64,000 nucleotides of DNA from Byssovorax sp. (GTDB lineage: Bacteria; Myxococcota_A; Polyangia; Polyangiales; Polyangiaceae): the NCBI GenBank assembly GCA_025362495.1, contig JANYGI010000040.1, positions 1-64,000 on the forward strand, given 5' to 3'. The translations under genes and the position numbers were made by a program. A model generated the notes under the pieces. That model saw only the letters and a program-made list of their open reading frames with translations. It was not told the origin of the DNA and did not search any database. This document shows positions 57,310 through 64,000 of the stretch, one piece after another (position 1 is the first letter of the stretch; every line of letters begins with the position of its first letter).

Positions 57310-58094
57310 CGCTGCACCCGGCCCATCGCAGCGTGCGGACAGAGGATGTTGGTGAGCGCGCCCATCGCGTAATCCATCAGCAAACCAAGCACCAGGATCA
57401 CCAGCAAGATCGCGTAGACCTCGGCCAGGTTGAAGTGCTTGTTCTGGTCGAGGATCATCGCGCCGACGCCGCCCTCGGCGCGGGAGATCCCCTCGACCAT
57501 GGTGATCATCGCCCAGCCCATGGCCAGGTTCTGACGGAGCACGTCGAGGGCCTTATCCAGCGTCCCGCGGACGACGACCTCCCAGAAGATCCTGAGCTCG
57601 CTCGAGCCGAGGACCCGCATGTGATCGAACTCGGCGCGGGGGATCTCGATCACCACCTGGGCCATCGAGGTCACGAAGAAGGTGGTCATTCCGAACGTGA
57701 GGAGGGCGACCTTGAGCGTGTAGCCGCCGCCCGTCATCAGCGTGAAGGGGAAGACGAGGCCAGTCAGCCCGAGGAAGCGGAGCTTCGATGTCATCGCCAC
57801 GACGGGGCGGAAGAAGGGGATGACGGTGGCGTAGGAGAGGGCGAGCGAGATCACCGTCGTCAGCGCCACTGCCTCGCCGATGAGCTTGAGCGTGGTGAAC
57901 ATCTCGGGGCCCATGCCCCGCTCCCACCAGAGGAACCCCACCGCGTGCCAGATCTCGCGCGGCGTGGGTAGCGTCTTCCACGGGGACAGGCTCCAGAGGA
58001 GGAGCGCCGTCCCGGCCCAGAAGACCACGATGAGCCCCGTCGTCCCGGAGTCGATGACGCGATTGGGCTGGAACGCGCGGGTGATCTTGCTCAT
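57306..58094 (-). CDS. ABC importer permease
   Basis: A 262-aa membrane protein with about six transmembrane helices (for example TGLIVVFWAGTALLLWSL at the start). The coupling loop is EFDHMRVLGSSELRIFWEVV, similar to the EAA motif of SsuC/TauC-type BPD permeases. ATG at 58094 is used because the sequence before it in this frame is antisense to the binding-protein gene. Part of the same three-gene importer unit. Confidence 0.9.
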   Translation of the reverse strand: MSKITRAFQPNRVIDSGTTGLIVVFWAGTALLLWSLSPWKTLPTPREIWHAVGFLWWERGMGPEMFTTLKLIGEAVALTTVISLALSYATVIPFFRPVVAMTSKLRFLGLTGLVFPFTLMTGGGYTLKVALLTFGMTTFFVTSMAQVVIEIPRAEFDHMRVLGSSELRIFWEVVVRGTLDKALDVLRQNLAMGWAMITMVEGISRAEGGVGAMILDQNKHFNLAEVYAILLVILVLGLLMDYAMGALTNILCPHAAMGRVQR

Positions 58095-58107
58095 CGTGGC
58101 GTGGGCG

Positions 58108-59889
58108 TCAGTTCGCGGCGGTGCCGAGGACGATGACGACGCGGCGATTCTTCGCCTTGCCGGCGTTGTCGGAGTTCGACGCGACAGGCTCGGTCTGGCC
58201 GTGGGCCACGACCTTGACGCGCCCCTCGGGGAAGGCCGAAGGAGCCTGCTTCTCCAGCCATTGCTTGACGGCAAAGGCCCGCTCCTCCGAGAGCTTGAGG
58301 TTCGACTCCGCGCTCCCCTGATTGTCGGTGTGCCCGTGGATCTCCACCAGCGTACCGCTGGCAATCACCAGCTCGGCGAGGAGGGCCTTCATCACGGTCG
58401 CCGTTTCCGGCGTGAACGTGGCCGATCCGGTCGCGAACTGGATGTCCCAGGCGCGGCGGCTGACGACCTCTTTCACCTTCTGATCGCCGGCGAACTTGGC
58501 GAGATCGGGCGCCGTTGTCGGCGCGCCACCCGCCTTCGAGAGCTCCTGCACGTAGGAGGTGTCGAGGATCTTGTCGAACGGATCGTAGGAGCCGAGGAGA
58601 GCGGGATACTGGGACTTCACCACGTCGGCAAAGACGGTGTACGTCGCCGCGAAGGCGTTGGTCGAGCCGGGCACGAGGCCGAAGAGCTGGAGGTTGTCAG
58701 CGAGGTTGTTGACGGCCGAGCCGCCGAGCTCCACGTCGATGCCCTGCTTGTCCTTCTGCGTCGACAGCTTGAAGTACTTGTACCAGTACGCGGCGTCCTT
58801 CTCCTTGTAGACGAGGGCGCTGACGGCGGCGGCCTGCTTGAGCGCGTCGTCGCTGCCCTTGATCTTGTCGCCGGCCTCGAAGATGGCAGAGAGCATGCCA
58901 GTCACGAGCTTGCGGTTCTTGTTCATCCAGGCCTTGTTGCCGATGATCACGTTCGGCATCTGCGACCGGTACTGCTGGGTCGAGACGATGGACACGAGTC
59001 CACCCTTCTGCTCGGCCACCGTCACGTCGCCCGGGGTCCAGGTGACGACACCGTTGACACAGTGCTTCTCCTTGACGCCCGTCTTGACGTTCTTCAGCTC
59101 GGTGCAGAAGCCGCTCACGTACTTCTGCGCGGCCTCGATGTAGTCAGTCGCGTTGACCCAGTTGAGCGCGTCGGGATCGTACGTCGACTCGTCGGGGTTG
59201 TTGGGGATCTTGTTGTCGCCGAGCCACTTCAGGGCGATGTTCCAGTCGCCGTCGCGGAGCACGCCGGCGACGAGCCCGCCGCGCGAGGCCTGCGGGTTCT
59301 GCTTCCAGGCCGCGGGGCCCATGAACTTGTCCTCACCGCGGCTGTAGCCGGCAGAGCCCACCACGACAGCGGTGTACTCCGGGCCGAGCTTGGCGAGCTT
59401 CTCGTTCAGGCCCTTGAGGAACACGGCAGATCCATCGCCCATGATGGCCGTGAAGTGCGCGCCTTCCTTGGGGTTGGCGTCACCCTTCTTGACCCCTTCG
59501 GCGAACGTCGCGAGCAGCGCTTGCAGCGTGTCGTTGTTGTCCTCGCGAATGAGCTTGAGGTTGACGCCGGCCTTGCACATCAGGCTTCCCGCGACGGCCT
59601 GCTTGCCGCCGGTCGCGAGCATCATCCCCATCTGAGCGTTCCACGCCCAGTGATAGAATCGCACCTCGGGCAGCTCGGGGCAGCCGGGAGGCAGATCGGC
59701 GGCCGTCGGGAACCCCGCGACTTCGTCCGGTAGCTTGGCCACCGGGGGTACGTTGGAGGAAGGCTGCGCCGCCGTCGGCGCGACCTTTCCGAGGAGGCCG
59801 GGGTTCAGGTAGAAGATCACCCCGACCACACCCACGATCACCGCGGCGATGAAGATCTTGGCGGTGACGGTCAATCGAATTCGGGCCAC
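58108..59889 (-). CDS. ABC solute-binding protein fused to an OmpA-like domain
   Basis: A 593-aa protein. An N-terminal membrane anchor (about 10-29, AKIFIAAVIVGVVGVIFYLN) is followed by an NMT1/THI5-type two-lobe binding domain (about 60-430), then OmpA C-like domain from 478: IEIHGHTDNQG, SNLKLSEERAFAVKQWL and KNRRVVIVLG, residues that bind diaminopimelate of peptidoglycan. Binding proteins are normally free; tethering both to the inner membrane and peptidoglycan is unusual. It is the first gene of the importer unit. Ligand unknown; the permease/ATPase subgroup suggests a small anion or nitrogen/sulfur compound. Confidence 0.85.
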   Translation of the reverse strand: MARIRLTVTAKIFIAAVIVGVVGVIFYLNPGLLGKVAPTAAQPSSNVPPVAKLPDEVAGFPTAADLPPGCPELPEVRFYHWAWNAQMGMMLATGGKQAVAGSLMCKAGVNLKLIREDNNDTLQALLATFAEGVKKGDANPKEGAHFTAIMGDGSAVFLKGLNEKLAKLGPEYTAVVVGSAGYSRGEDKFMGPAAWKQNPQASRGGLVAGVLRDGDWNIALKWLGDNKIPNNPDESTYDPDALNWVNATDYIEAAQKYVSGFCTELKNVKTGVKEKHCVNGVVTWTPGDVTVAEQKGGLVSIVSTQQYRSQMPNVIIGNKAWMNKNRKLVTGMLSAIFEAGDKIKGSDDALKQAAAVSALVYKEKDAAYWYKYFKLSTQKDKQGIDVELGGSAVNNLADNLQLFGLVPGSTNAFAATYTVFADVVKSQYPALLGSYDPFDKILDTSYVQELSKAGGAPTTAPDLAKFAGDQKVKEVVSRRAWDIQFATGSATFTPETATVMKALLAELVIASGTLVEIHGHTDNQGSAESNLKLSEERAFAVKQWLEKQAPSAFPEGRVKVVAHGQTEPVASNSDNAGKAKNRRVVIVLGTAAN

Positions 59890-59993
59890 GTTGCTCCAGG
59901 CGGTTCAGAGAGGGGCGGGAGCATAACTTGACGCCGTGGAATGGGTCAAATCTCGACGTCCCGCGCGAGCCACGATGGTATGCGCACTCCGTC

Positions 59994-60125
59994 ATGGATG
60001 CGAAAGGCCTCCCGCACCTGCGCAAAAACGCGGCCAACGCCGCGCTCTTTCGCCGCGACCACGCATCGATCGGGCCGCGCCGGCTCGACCAATTTTTCGA
60101 CGAGCACCCGCCCGCGCATGAGTGA
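59994..60125 (+). other. Possible short ORF overlapping the hydroxymalonate cassette
   Basis: 43 codons (starts MDAKGLPHLRKNAANAALF) with high third-position GC, ending 8 bp inside the next gene. No ribosome-binding site or family. It could be a leader peptide or chance. Confidence 0.25.
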
Positions 60126-60984
60126 AGCTCCTCGCATCGCCGTCGTCGGCGCCGGCGTCATCGGCGCGAGCGTCGCGCACGCGCTCGCCGAGCGCGGCCT
60201 CGACGTCGTCCTCCTCGATCGCCACGAGGCCGCGCTCGACGGCGCCCGCGCCTCGATCCGCGCCGGGATCCGCCTCGCGCGCCTGCGCCGCTCGGGCCCT
60301 GTCGCGCCGGGCGATCCGCTCGCGCGCGTCCGCTTCACCACCGACCGAGGGGGCCTCGCCCACGTCGACGTGGTGATCGAGAACGTCACCGAAGACCTCG
60401 AAATCAAGCTCGCCGTGCACCGCGAGCTCGACGCGATCTGCCGGGACGACTGCGTGATCGCGGCCAACACCTCGGCGATCTCGATCGCCAGGCTCGCGGC
60501 GGCGAGCCGTCGCCCCGAGCACCTCGTCGGCCTGCATTTCATGAACCCCGTGCCGCTCACCGCGATGGTGGAGGTGGTCCGCGGCGCCCACACCAGCGAG
60601 GCCACGCTCGGGCGCGTCGCGGCGCTCCTCGCGTCGATGGGTAAAGCGCTCACGGTGGTGAACGACGCGCCGGGCTTCGTCATCAACCGCGTCTTGATGC
60701 CCGCCATCAACGAGGCTATCGCCGTCGTGCACGAAGGGACGGCCACCGCGGCCGACGTCGACCGACTCTTTCACTCCTGCCTCGGGCACCCGATGGGCCC
60801 TCTCCGCACCGCGGATCTCATCGGGCTCGATACGGTGCTCCGGACGCTCGAAGTGCTCCAGTACGATCTCGGCCCCCGCTGCGCTCCATGCCCTCTCCTC
60901 CGCGAGATGGTCGCGAGAGGCCTCCTCGGCCGTAAATCCGGGCAAGGTTTCTTCCTCTACACCGTGGGTCTCGAGAATGGATGA
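60118..60984 (+). CDS. FkbK-like 3-hydroxyacyl-ACP/CoA dehydrogenase
   Basis: A 288-aa NAD-dependent dehydrogenase. The Rossmann GxGxxG is VVGAGVIGAS (11-16); FMNPVPLTAMVEVV and NDAPGFVINRVLMPAINEA are family blocks. In the FkbK/AsmO type the enzyme oxidises glyceryl-ACP to the aldehyde level en route to hydroxymalonyl-ACP. Evidence for this role is the following ACP, acyl-CoA dehydrogenase and HAD genes, each overlapping the next by 4-8 bp. Start ATG 60118; a longer in-frame upstream reading lacks homology-like sequence. Confidence 0.85.
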   Translation: MSEAPRIAVVGAGVIGASVAHALAERGLDVVLLDRHEAALDGARASIRAGIRLARLRRSGPVAPGDPLARVRFTTDRGGLAHVDVVIENVTEDLEIKLAVHRELDAICRDDCVIAANTSAISIARLAAASRRPEHLVGLHFMNPVPLTAMVEVVRGAHTSEATLGRVAALLASMGKALTVVNDAPGFVINRVLMPAINEAIAVVHEGTATAADVDRLFHSCLGHPMGPLRTADLIGLDTVLRTLEVLQYDLGPRCAPCPLLREMVARGLLGRKSGQGFFLYTVGLENG

Positions 60985-61213
60985 ACGCGCCCGTATCCGC
61001 GCTCACCTCGCGCGCTTCTCTCGCGACGAGGCCTGGCTCGCCAGCGACGACCTCTTCGCCGGCGGCGTCCTCGACTCGATGATGGCCGTCGAGCTCGTCG
61101 CCTTCCTCGAAAAGGCCTTCTCCATCACCCTCGACGACGCCGATCTCGAGCTCGCGAACTTTCGCAGCGTCGCAGGCATGCTCGGCCTCGTGGAGCGCAA
61201 GCGGGCCCGATGA
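60977..61213 (+). CDS. Acyl carrier protein (FkbJ-like)
   Basis: A 78-aa free-standing ACP. The phosphopantetheine site is GGVLDSMMAVEL with Ser34; the N-terminal DERARIRAHLARF helix is standard. It overlaps the upstream stop by 8 bp and the downstream start by 4 bp (ATGA). In FkbJ-type systems the glyceryl, then hydroxymalonyl, group is built on this protein. A DSM rather than DSL motif is common in this subgroup. Confidence 0.92.
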   Translation: MDERARIRAHLARFSRDEAWLASDDLFAGGVLDSMMAVELVAFLEKAFSITLDDADLELANFRSVAGMLGLVERKRAR

Positions 61214-62400
61214 CGACTCAACCGCCCGACGCCCCCGCGACGCGGCTCGATCTCACCCCGGTCGAGGCGGCCCACCAGGCGAGCTTCCTCGATTTCGTCG
61301 AGGCCGAGATCGCCCCGTACGCCGGGCAATTCGAGGCCTCCGCCAGCGTGCCACCCGAGCTGGTGCGCGGCCTGGCGGAGCAGGGGTATCTGGCGTCGTT
61401 CGTCCCGGAAAAGGCCGGCGGCGCGGGGCATCCGATGATCGTCCATGGCCTCCTCCAGGCCGCGCTCGCGGGCGGATCGGCCTCGGTTCAGAGCCTCTCC
61501 ACCGTGCACGGGATGGTCGCCGTCGCGGTGCTGCGCTGGGGCTCGGGCGAGCTCAAAGAGCGCTTCCTCGCCCCCCTCGCAAGAGGCGCGCTCCTCGGCG
61601 CCTTCGCCCTCACCGAGCCAGGCGCCGGCAGCGACGCTCAGGCGATCGAGACCACGGCCGTGGCCGACGGCGACTCGTTCTTGCTCACCGGCCAGAAGCG
61701 CTGGGTGAGCTTCGGCCAGATAGCCGATCTCTTCCTCGTCTTCGCCCGCGGCGACGACGGCCCGACTGCCTTCCTCGTCCCGTGGGACGCCGAGGGGCTC
61801 ACGATCACCAGAAGCCCGCTCACCCTCGGTCTGCGCGCCGGGATGCTCGCCGATCTCGATCTCCAGGGCTGCCGCGTCGCCCGGGAGAACCTCGTCGGTC
61901 GCGCGGGATTCGGCCTCTCCCACGTCGCGGCGTCGGCGCTCGATCTCGGCCGCTACTCGGTCGCCTGGGCCTCGCTCGGGATAGCCGAGGTGGCCTTCGC
62001 CGCGACGGTGAAGCACGCTTCGGAGCGGCGCCAGCGCGGCGTCGCGCTCGCCTCGCACCAGCTCGTGCAGCGCCGGCTCACCGACGCTTCGACGCTCCTC
62101 GACGCGGCTCGACTCCTCTGCTTGCGCGCCGGCGTCCGCCGCGAGGCGCGCGAGCCCGGGGCCATCGCCGACACCCTCACGGCCAAGTACTTCGCCTCGC
62201 GCGCGGCGCGCCAGATCGCCGATCATGCGGTGCAGCTCCACGGCGCAGAGGGCCTGTCCGACGAGCACCCCGTCCAGCGCTATTTCCGCGACGCGCGGGT
62301 GATGGAGATCATCGAGGGTAGCTCCGAGGTGCTGGAGATCTTGATCGCCGAGCACGCCCTCGCCGAGCACCGCGCCGCGCGCGGGCCCGAGATCACGTGA
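61210..62400 (+). CDS. FkbI-like acyl-CoA dehydrogenase
   Basis: A 396-aa flavoprotein with the acyl-CoA dehydrogenase pattern: AFALTEPGAGSDAQ, KRWVSFGQIADLFLVFA, and C-terminal RYFRDARVMEIIEGSSEVL. FkbI enzymes oxidise the aldehyde-level ACP intermediate to hydroxymalonyl-ACP, completing the C-2-hydroxylated extender unit. It overlaps ACP and HAD genes, so the four proteins are translated together. Confidence 0.9.
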   Translation: MTTQPPDAPATRLDLTPVEAAHQASFLDFVEAEIAPYAGQFEASASVPPELVRGLAEQGYLASFVPEKAGGAGHPMIVHGLLQAALAGGSASVQSLSTVHGMVAVAVLRWGSGELKERFLAPLARGALLGAFALTEPGAGSDAQAIETTAVADGDSFLLTGQKRWVSFGQIADLFLVFARGDDGPTAFLVPWDAEGLTITRSPLTLGLRAGMLADLDLQGCRVARENLVGRAGFGLSHVAASALDLGRYSVAWASLGIAEVAFAATVKHASERRQRGVALASHQLVQRRLTDASTLLDAARLLCLRAGVRREAREPGAIADTLTAKYFASRAARQIADHAVQLHGAEGLSDEHPVQRYFRDARVMEIIEGSSEVLEILIAEHALAEHRAARGPEIT

Positions 62401-63431
62401 CGTCCGCGGCGCCTTTGCCAGCGAAATGCGTCGTCTGGGACCTCGACGAGACCCTCTGGCGCGGTGTCCTCGCCGAGGGCGACGAGGTGACGGTGAGCGA
62501 CGCCGTTCGCGCGGTGGTGATCGCCCTCGACGAGAGAGGCATTCTCCAGTCGATCGCCAGCCGCAACGATCGCGCGGTGGCCGAGGAGCGCCTCGCCGCG
62601 CTGGGCCTCCTGGAGTATTTCCTGGCGACGAAGATCGGGTGGGGCGAGAAGACTGCCTCTCTCGAAGCGCTCTCGCACGAGCTCGATCTGCCGCTCGACG
62701 CGCTCCTCTTCATCGACGACGACGCCTTCGAGCGCGACGCGGTCACCTTCGCCCACCCGGCGGTGCGCGCCGTCGCGGCCGAGGACATTGGCACTCTCCT
62801 CGATCGACCTGATCTGAAGGCTCTGCAGGTGACGGACGACGGCCGGAGCCGCCGGGCGATGTACCAGCGGAGGGCGCTCGGGCAGCGGGAGGAAGAGGCC
62901 TTCGCCGGCCCGCGGATCGACTATCTGCGTACGCTGGGCATGGTGCTCTCGATCGCCCCGGCCACGGAGATCGATCTCGATCGCGCCGCCGAGCTGACGC
63001 AGCGGACGCATCAGCTCAACACCACAGGGCGCGCGTATTCGGCCGTGGAGCTGGCGGTCTTCGTCCGCTCACCCGAGCATCGACTCCTGATCTGCCGGCT
63101 CACCGATCGCCACGGCGATCACGGGCGGATCGGCCTCGTCCTCGTCGAGACGACGAGCGAGCGCTGGACGATCAAGCTGCTCCTGATGTCGTGCCGCGTG
63201 CTCTCGCGCAACCTCGGCTCCACGCTGATTGCCTATCTCCTGCGCGGCGCGAACGCGGCTCGGGCGCGCCTCTTCGCCGAGATGGTGCCCACGGATCGCA
63301 ACCGCCGGATGATGATCACCTACCGGTTCGCCGGCTTCCGCCGCGTGCGCGAGGAGGGCGAGTGTGTCGTGCTGGAGCACGATCTCCAGGCGATCCCGGA
63401 GTACGCGAGCCACGTCGACGTGCGCGGTTAG
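62397..63431 (+). CDS. FkbH-like HAD-superfamily glyceryl-ACP synthase
   Basis: A 344-aa HAD-IIIC protein. DxDET at 15-19 (VWDLDETLWRG) plus LTQRTHQLNTT and the reactive Cys in LLMSCRVLSRN match FkbH, which takes 1,3-bisphosphoglycerate, removes a phosphate and loads a glyceryl group on its Cys before transfer to ACP. It starts the pathway that the three upstream proteins complete. GTG start overlapping the previous stop (GTGA). The stop overlaps the convergent gene by 3 bp. Confidence 0.9.
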   Translation: MTSAAPLPAKCVVWDLDETLWRGVLAEGDEVTVSDAVRAVVIALDERGILQSIASRNDRAVAEERLAALGLLEYFLATKIGWGEKTASLEALSHELDLPLDALLFIDDDAFERDAVTFAHPAVRAVAAEDIGTLLDRPDLKALQVTDDGRSRRAMYQRRALGQREEEAFAGPRIDYLRTLGMVLSIAPATEIDLDRAAELTQRTHQLNTTGRAYSAVELAVFVRSPEHRLLICRLTDRHGDHGRIGLVLVETTSERWTIKLLLMSCRVLSRNLGSTLIAYLLRGANAARARLFAEMVPTDRNRRMMITYRFAGFRRVREEGECVVLEHDLQAIPEYASHVDVRG

Positions 63432-64000
63432 CCCGGGTTCTCGAGGCGCATCAGCAAGCGTTGAACGCGCAGCGCCGCGTCGAGGTCGGACGTGGTGTGG
63501 GCCTGATCCATCGCCGCGAAGAGGTGGGTTTGCTCGAGGTCGAGCTGCGACGGATCGCGCTCGAGCAGGCCGACGTAGTGCTGGAACAGGGCGTCGGGAT
63601 CGGGCCGGGTGCGCTTCTGGACGGCGTGGCGCACCGTCGCGTGCAGGGCGAATCGCCCCGCAAAAGGCTCCTGAACGAGGCGATAGCGCTGCAGCGTCGC
63701 CAGGGCCTCCGCGGCGTGCGCGCCGGCGCGGGAGAGCGCCGCGAGCGAGGCGATGCCCACGTGATCGCCGTCGGTGTGGGCGAGGACGGCGAGCATCCGC
63801 TTCGAGGCGGGCGGCAGGCGCGGCCACGCCCAGGCGACCAGCAAATGCACCTCGGGTAAATCGTCTTCGTGCTCGATCACCCGCACGCGGTCGACGCCGT
63901 GAGCGAGGAGCCATTGCGCGAGATCGGCGGCGGACGCCGCGCCGCTCGTGACGATCGCGTCGGCCAGATCGAGGGCGACCGGGTTCCAGCGGAGGAGCCG
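63428..64000 (-). CDS. C-terminal part of a STAND/AAA-type ATPase-regulator (cut by window edge)
   Basis: 191 codons open to the right edge. Starts (in this window) RLLRWNPVALDLADAI, a GxP-like NB-ARC motif found in STAND ATPases, followed by a winged-helix-like region (LPPASKRMLAVLAHTDGD, then VQEPFAGRFALHATVRHAV) and helical TPR-like end (LFQHYVGLLERDPSQLDLEQ). It is convergent with the FkbH gene. STAND proteins often act as regulators or signalling hubs; the N-terminal effector domain is outside the window. Confidence 0.7.
   Translation of the reverse strand, partial: RLLRWNPVALDLADAIVTSGAASAADLAQWLLAHGVDRVRVIEHEDDLPEVHLLVAWAWPRLPPASKRMLAVLAHTDGDHVGIASLAALSRAGAHAAEALATLQRYRLVQEPFAGRFALHATVRHAVQKRTRPDPDALFQHYVGLLERDPSQLDLEQTHLFAAMDQAHTTSDLDAALRVQRLLMRLENPG

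Overview
The window is high-GC (around 70%) bacterial chromosome, most likely from a myxobacterium of the Polyangiales (Sorangium/Polyangium-like). The evidence is three serine/threonine protein kinases, many lipoproteins, a Tat-exported DUF1552 protein beside a DUF1592/DUF1588 CxxCH lipoprotein, a Cys-rich Hint-domain lipoprotein, frequent GTG starts and very high third-position GC. This assignment is inference from gene content. No rRNA, prophage or insertion sequence is visible.

Layout. 0-11 kb: a membrane kinase, two divergent lipoprotein genes, a VOC protein, a DUF4403-like lipoprotein, a zinc-metalloprotease lipoprotein and a membrane partner. 11-16 kb: SRP RNA, a 32-bp repeat array, dapBA and nuoIJK (NuoI carries an extra C-terminal Fe-S domain). 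16-24.6 kb: kinase, hemerythrin protein, exported proteins around a second 32-bp palindromic repeat array, the DUF1552/DUF1592 pair and a KirBac channel. 24.7-33.3 kb: a 1465-aa transglutaminase/DUF3857 protein, then a three-gene cassette (duplicated beta-domain protein, LysM/peptidoglycan-binding protein, 845-aa CxxC protein) that may be an unrecognised delivery or effector unit. 33.3-38.6 kb: an Ada/2OG-oxygenase repair operon and small metabolic genes, with a MocR regulator and a glyoxalase-like gene broken. 38.6-46.3 kb: a 1102-aa kinase with its catalytic domain at the C terminus, a GHMP sugar kinase, a HelD-like helicase with a membrane partner, and initiator tRNA with promoter and terminator. 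46.4-55.4 kb: oxidoreductases, a MarR regulator, and broken MFS transporter, MetX-like hydrolase and P450 genes. 55.5-60 kb: the Hint lipoprotein and an ABC importer whose solute-binding protein is fused to an OmpA domain. 60-63.4 kb: four overlapping genes that together make an FkbK/J/I/H-type hydroxymalonyl-ACP cassette. The right edge cuts a STAND-type ATPase/regulator gene.

Five genes are interrupted. Three have apparent one-base deletions, which could be sequencing errors. Two (MocR and P450) lack internal segments that I judge to be about 100 and 160 codons. The 35-55 kb stretch is therefore either accessory DNA in decay or a stretch with assembly errors.
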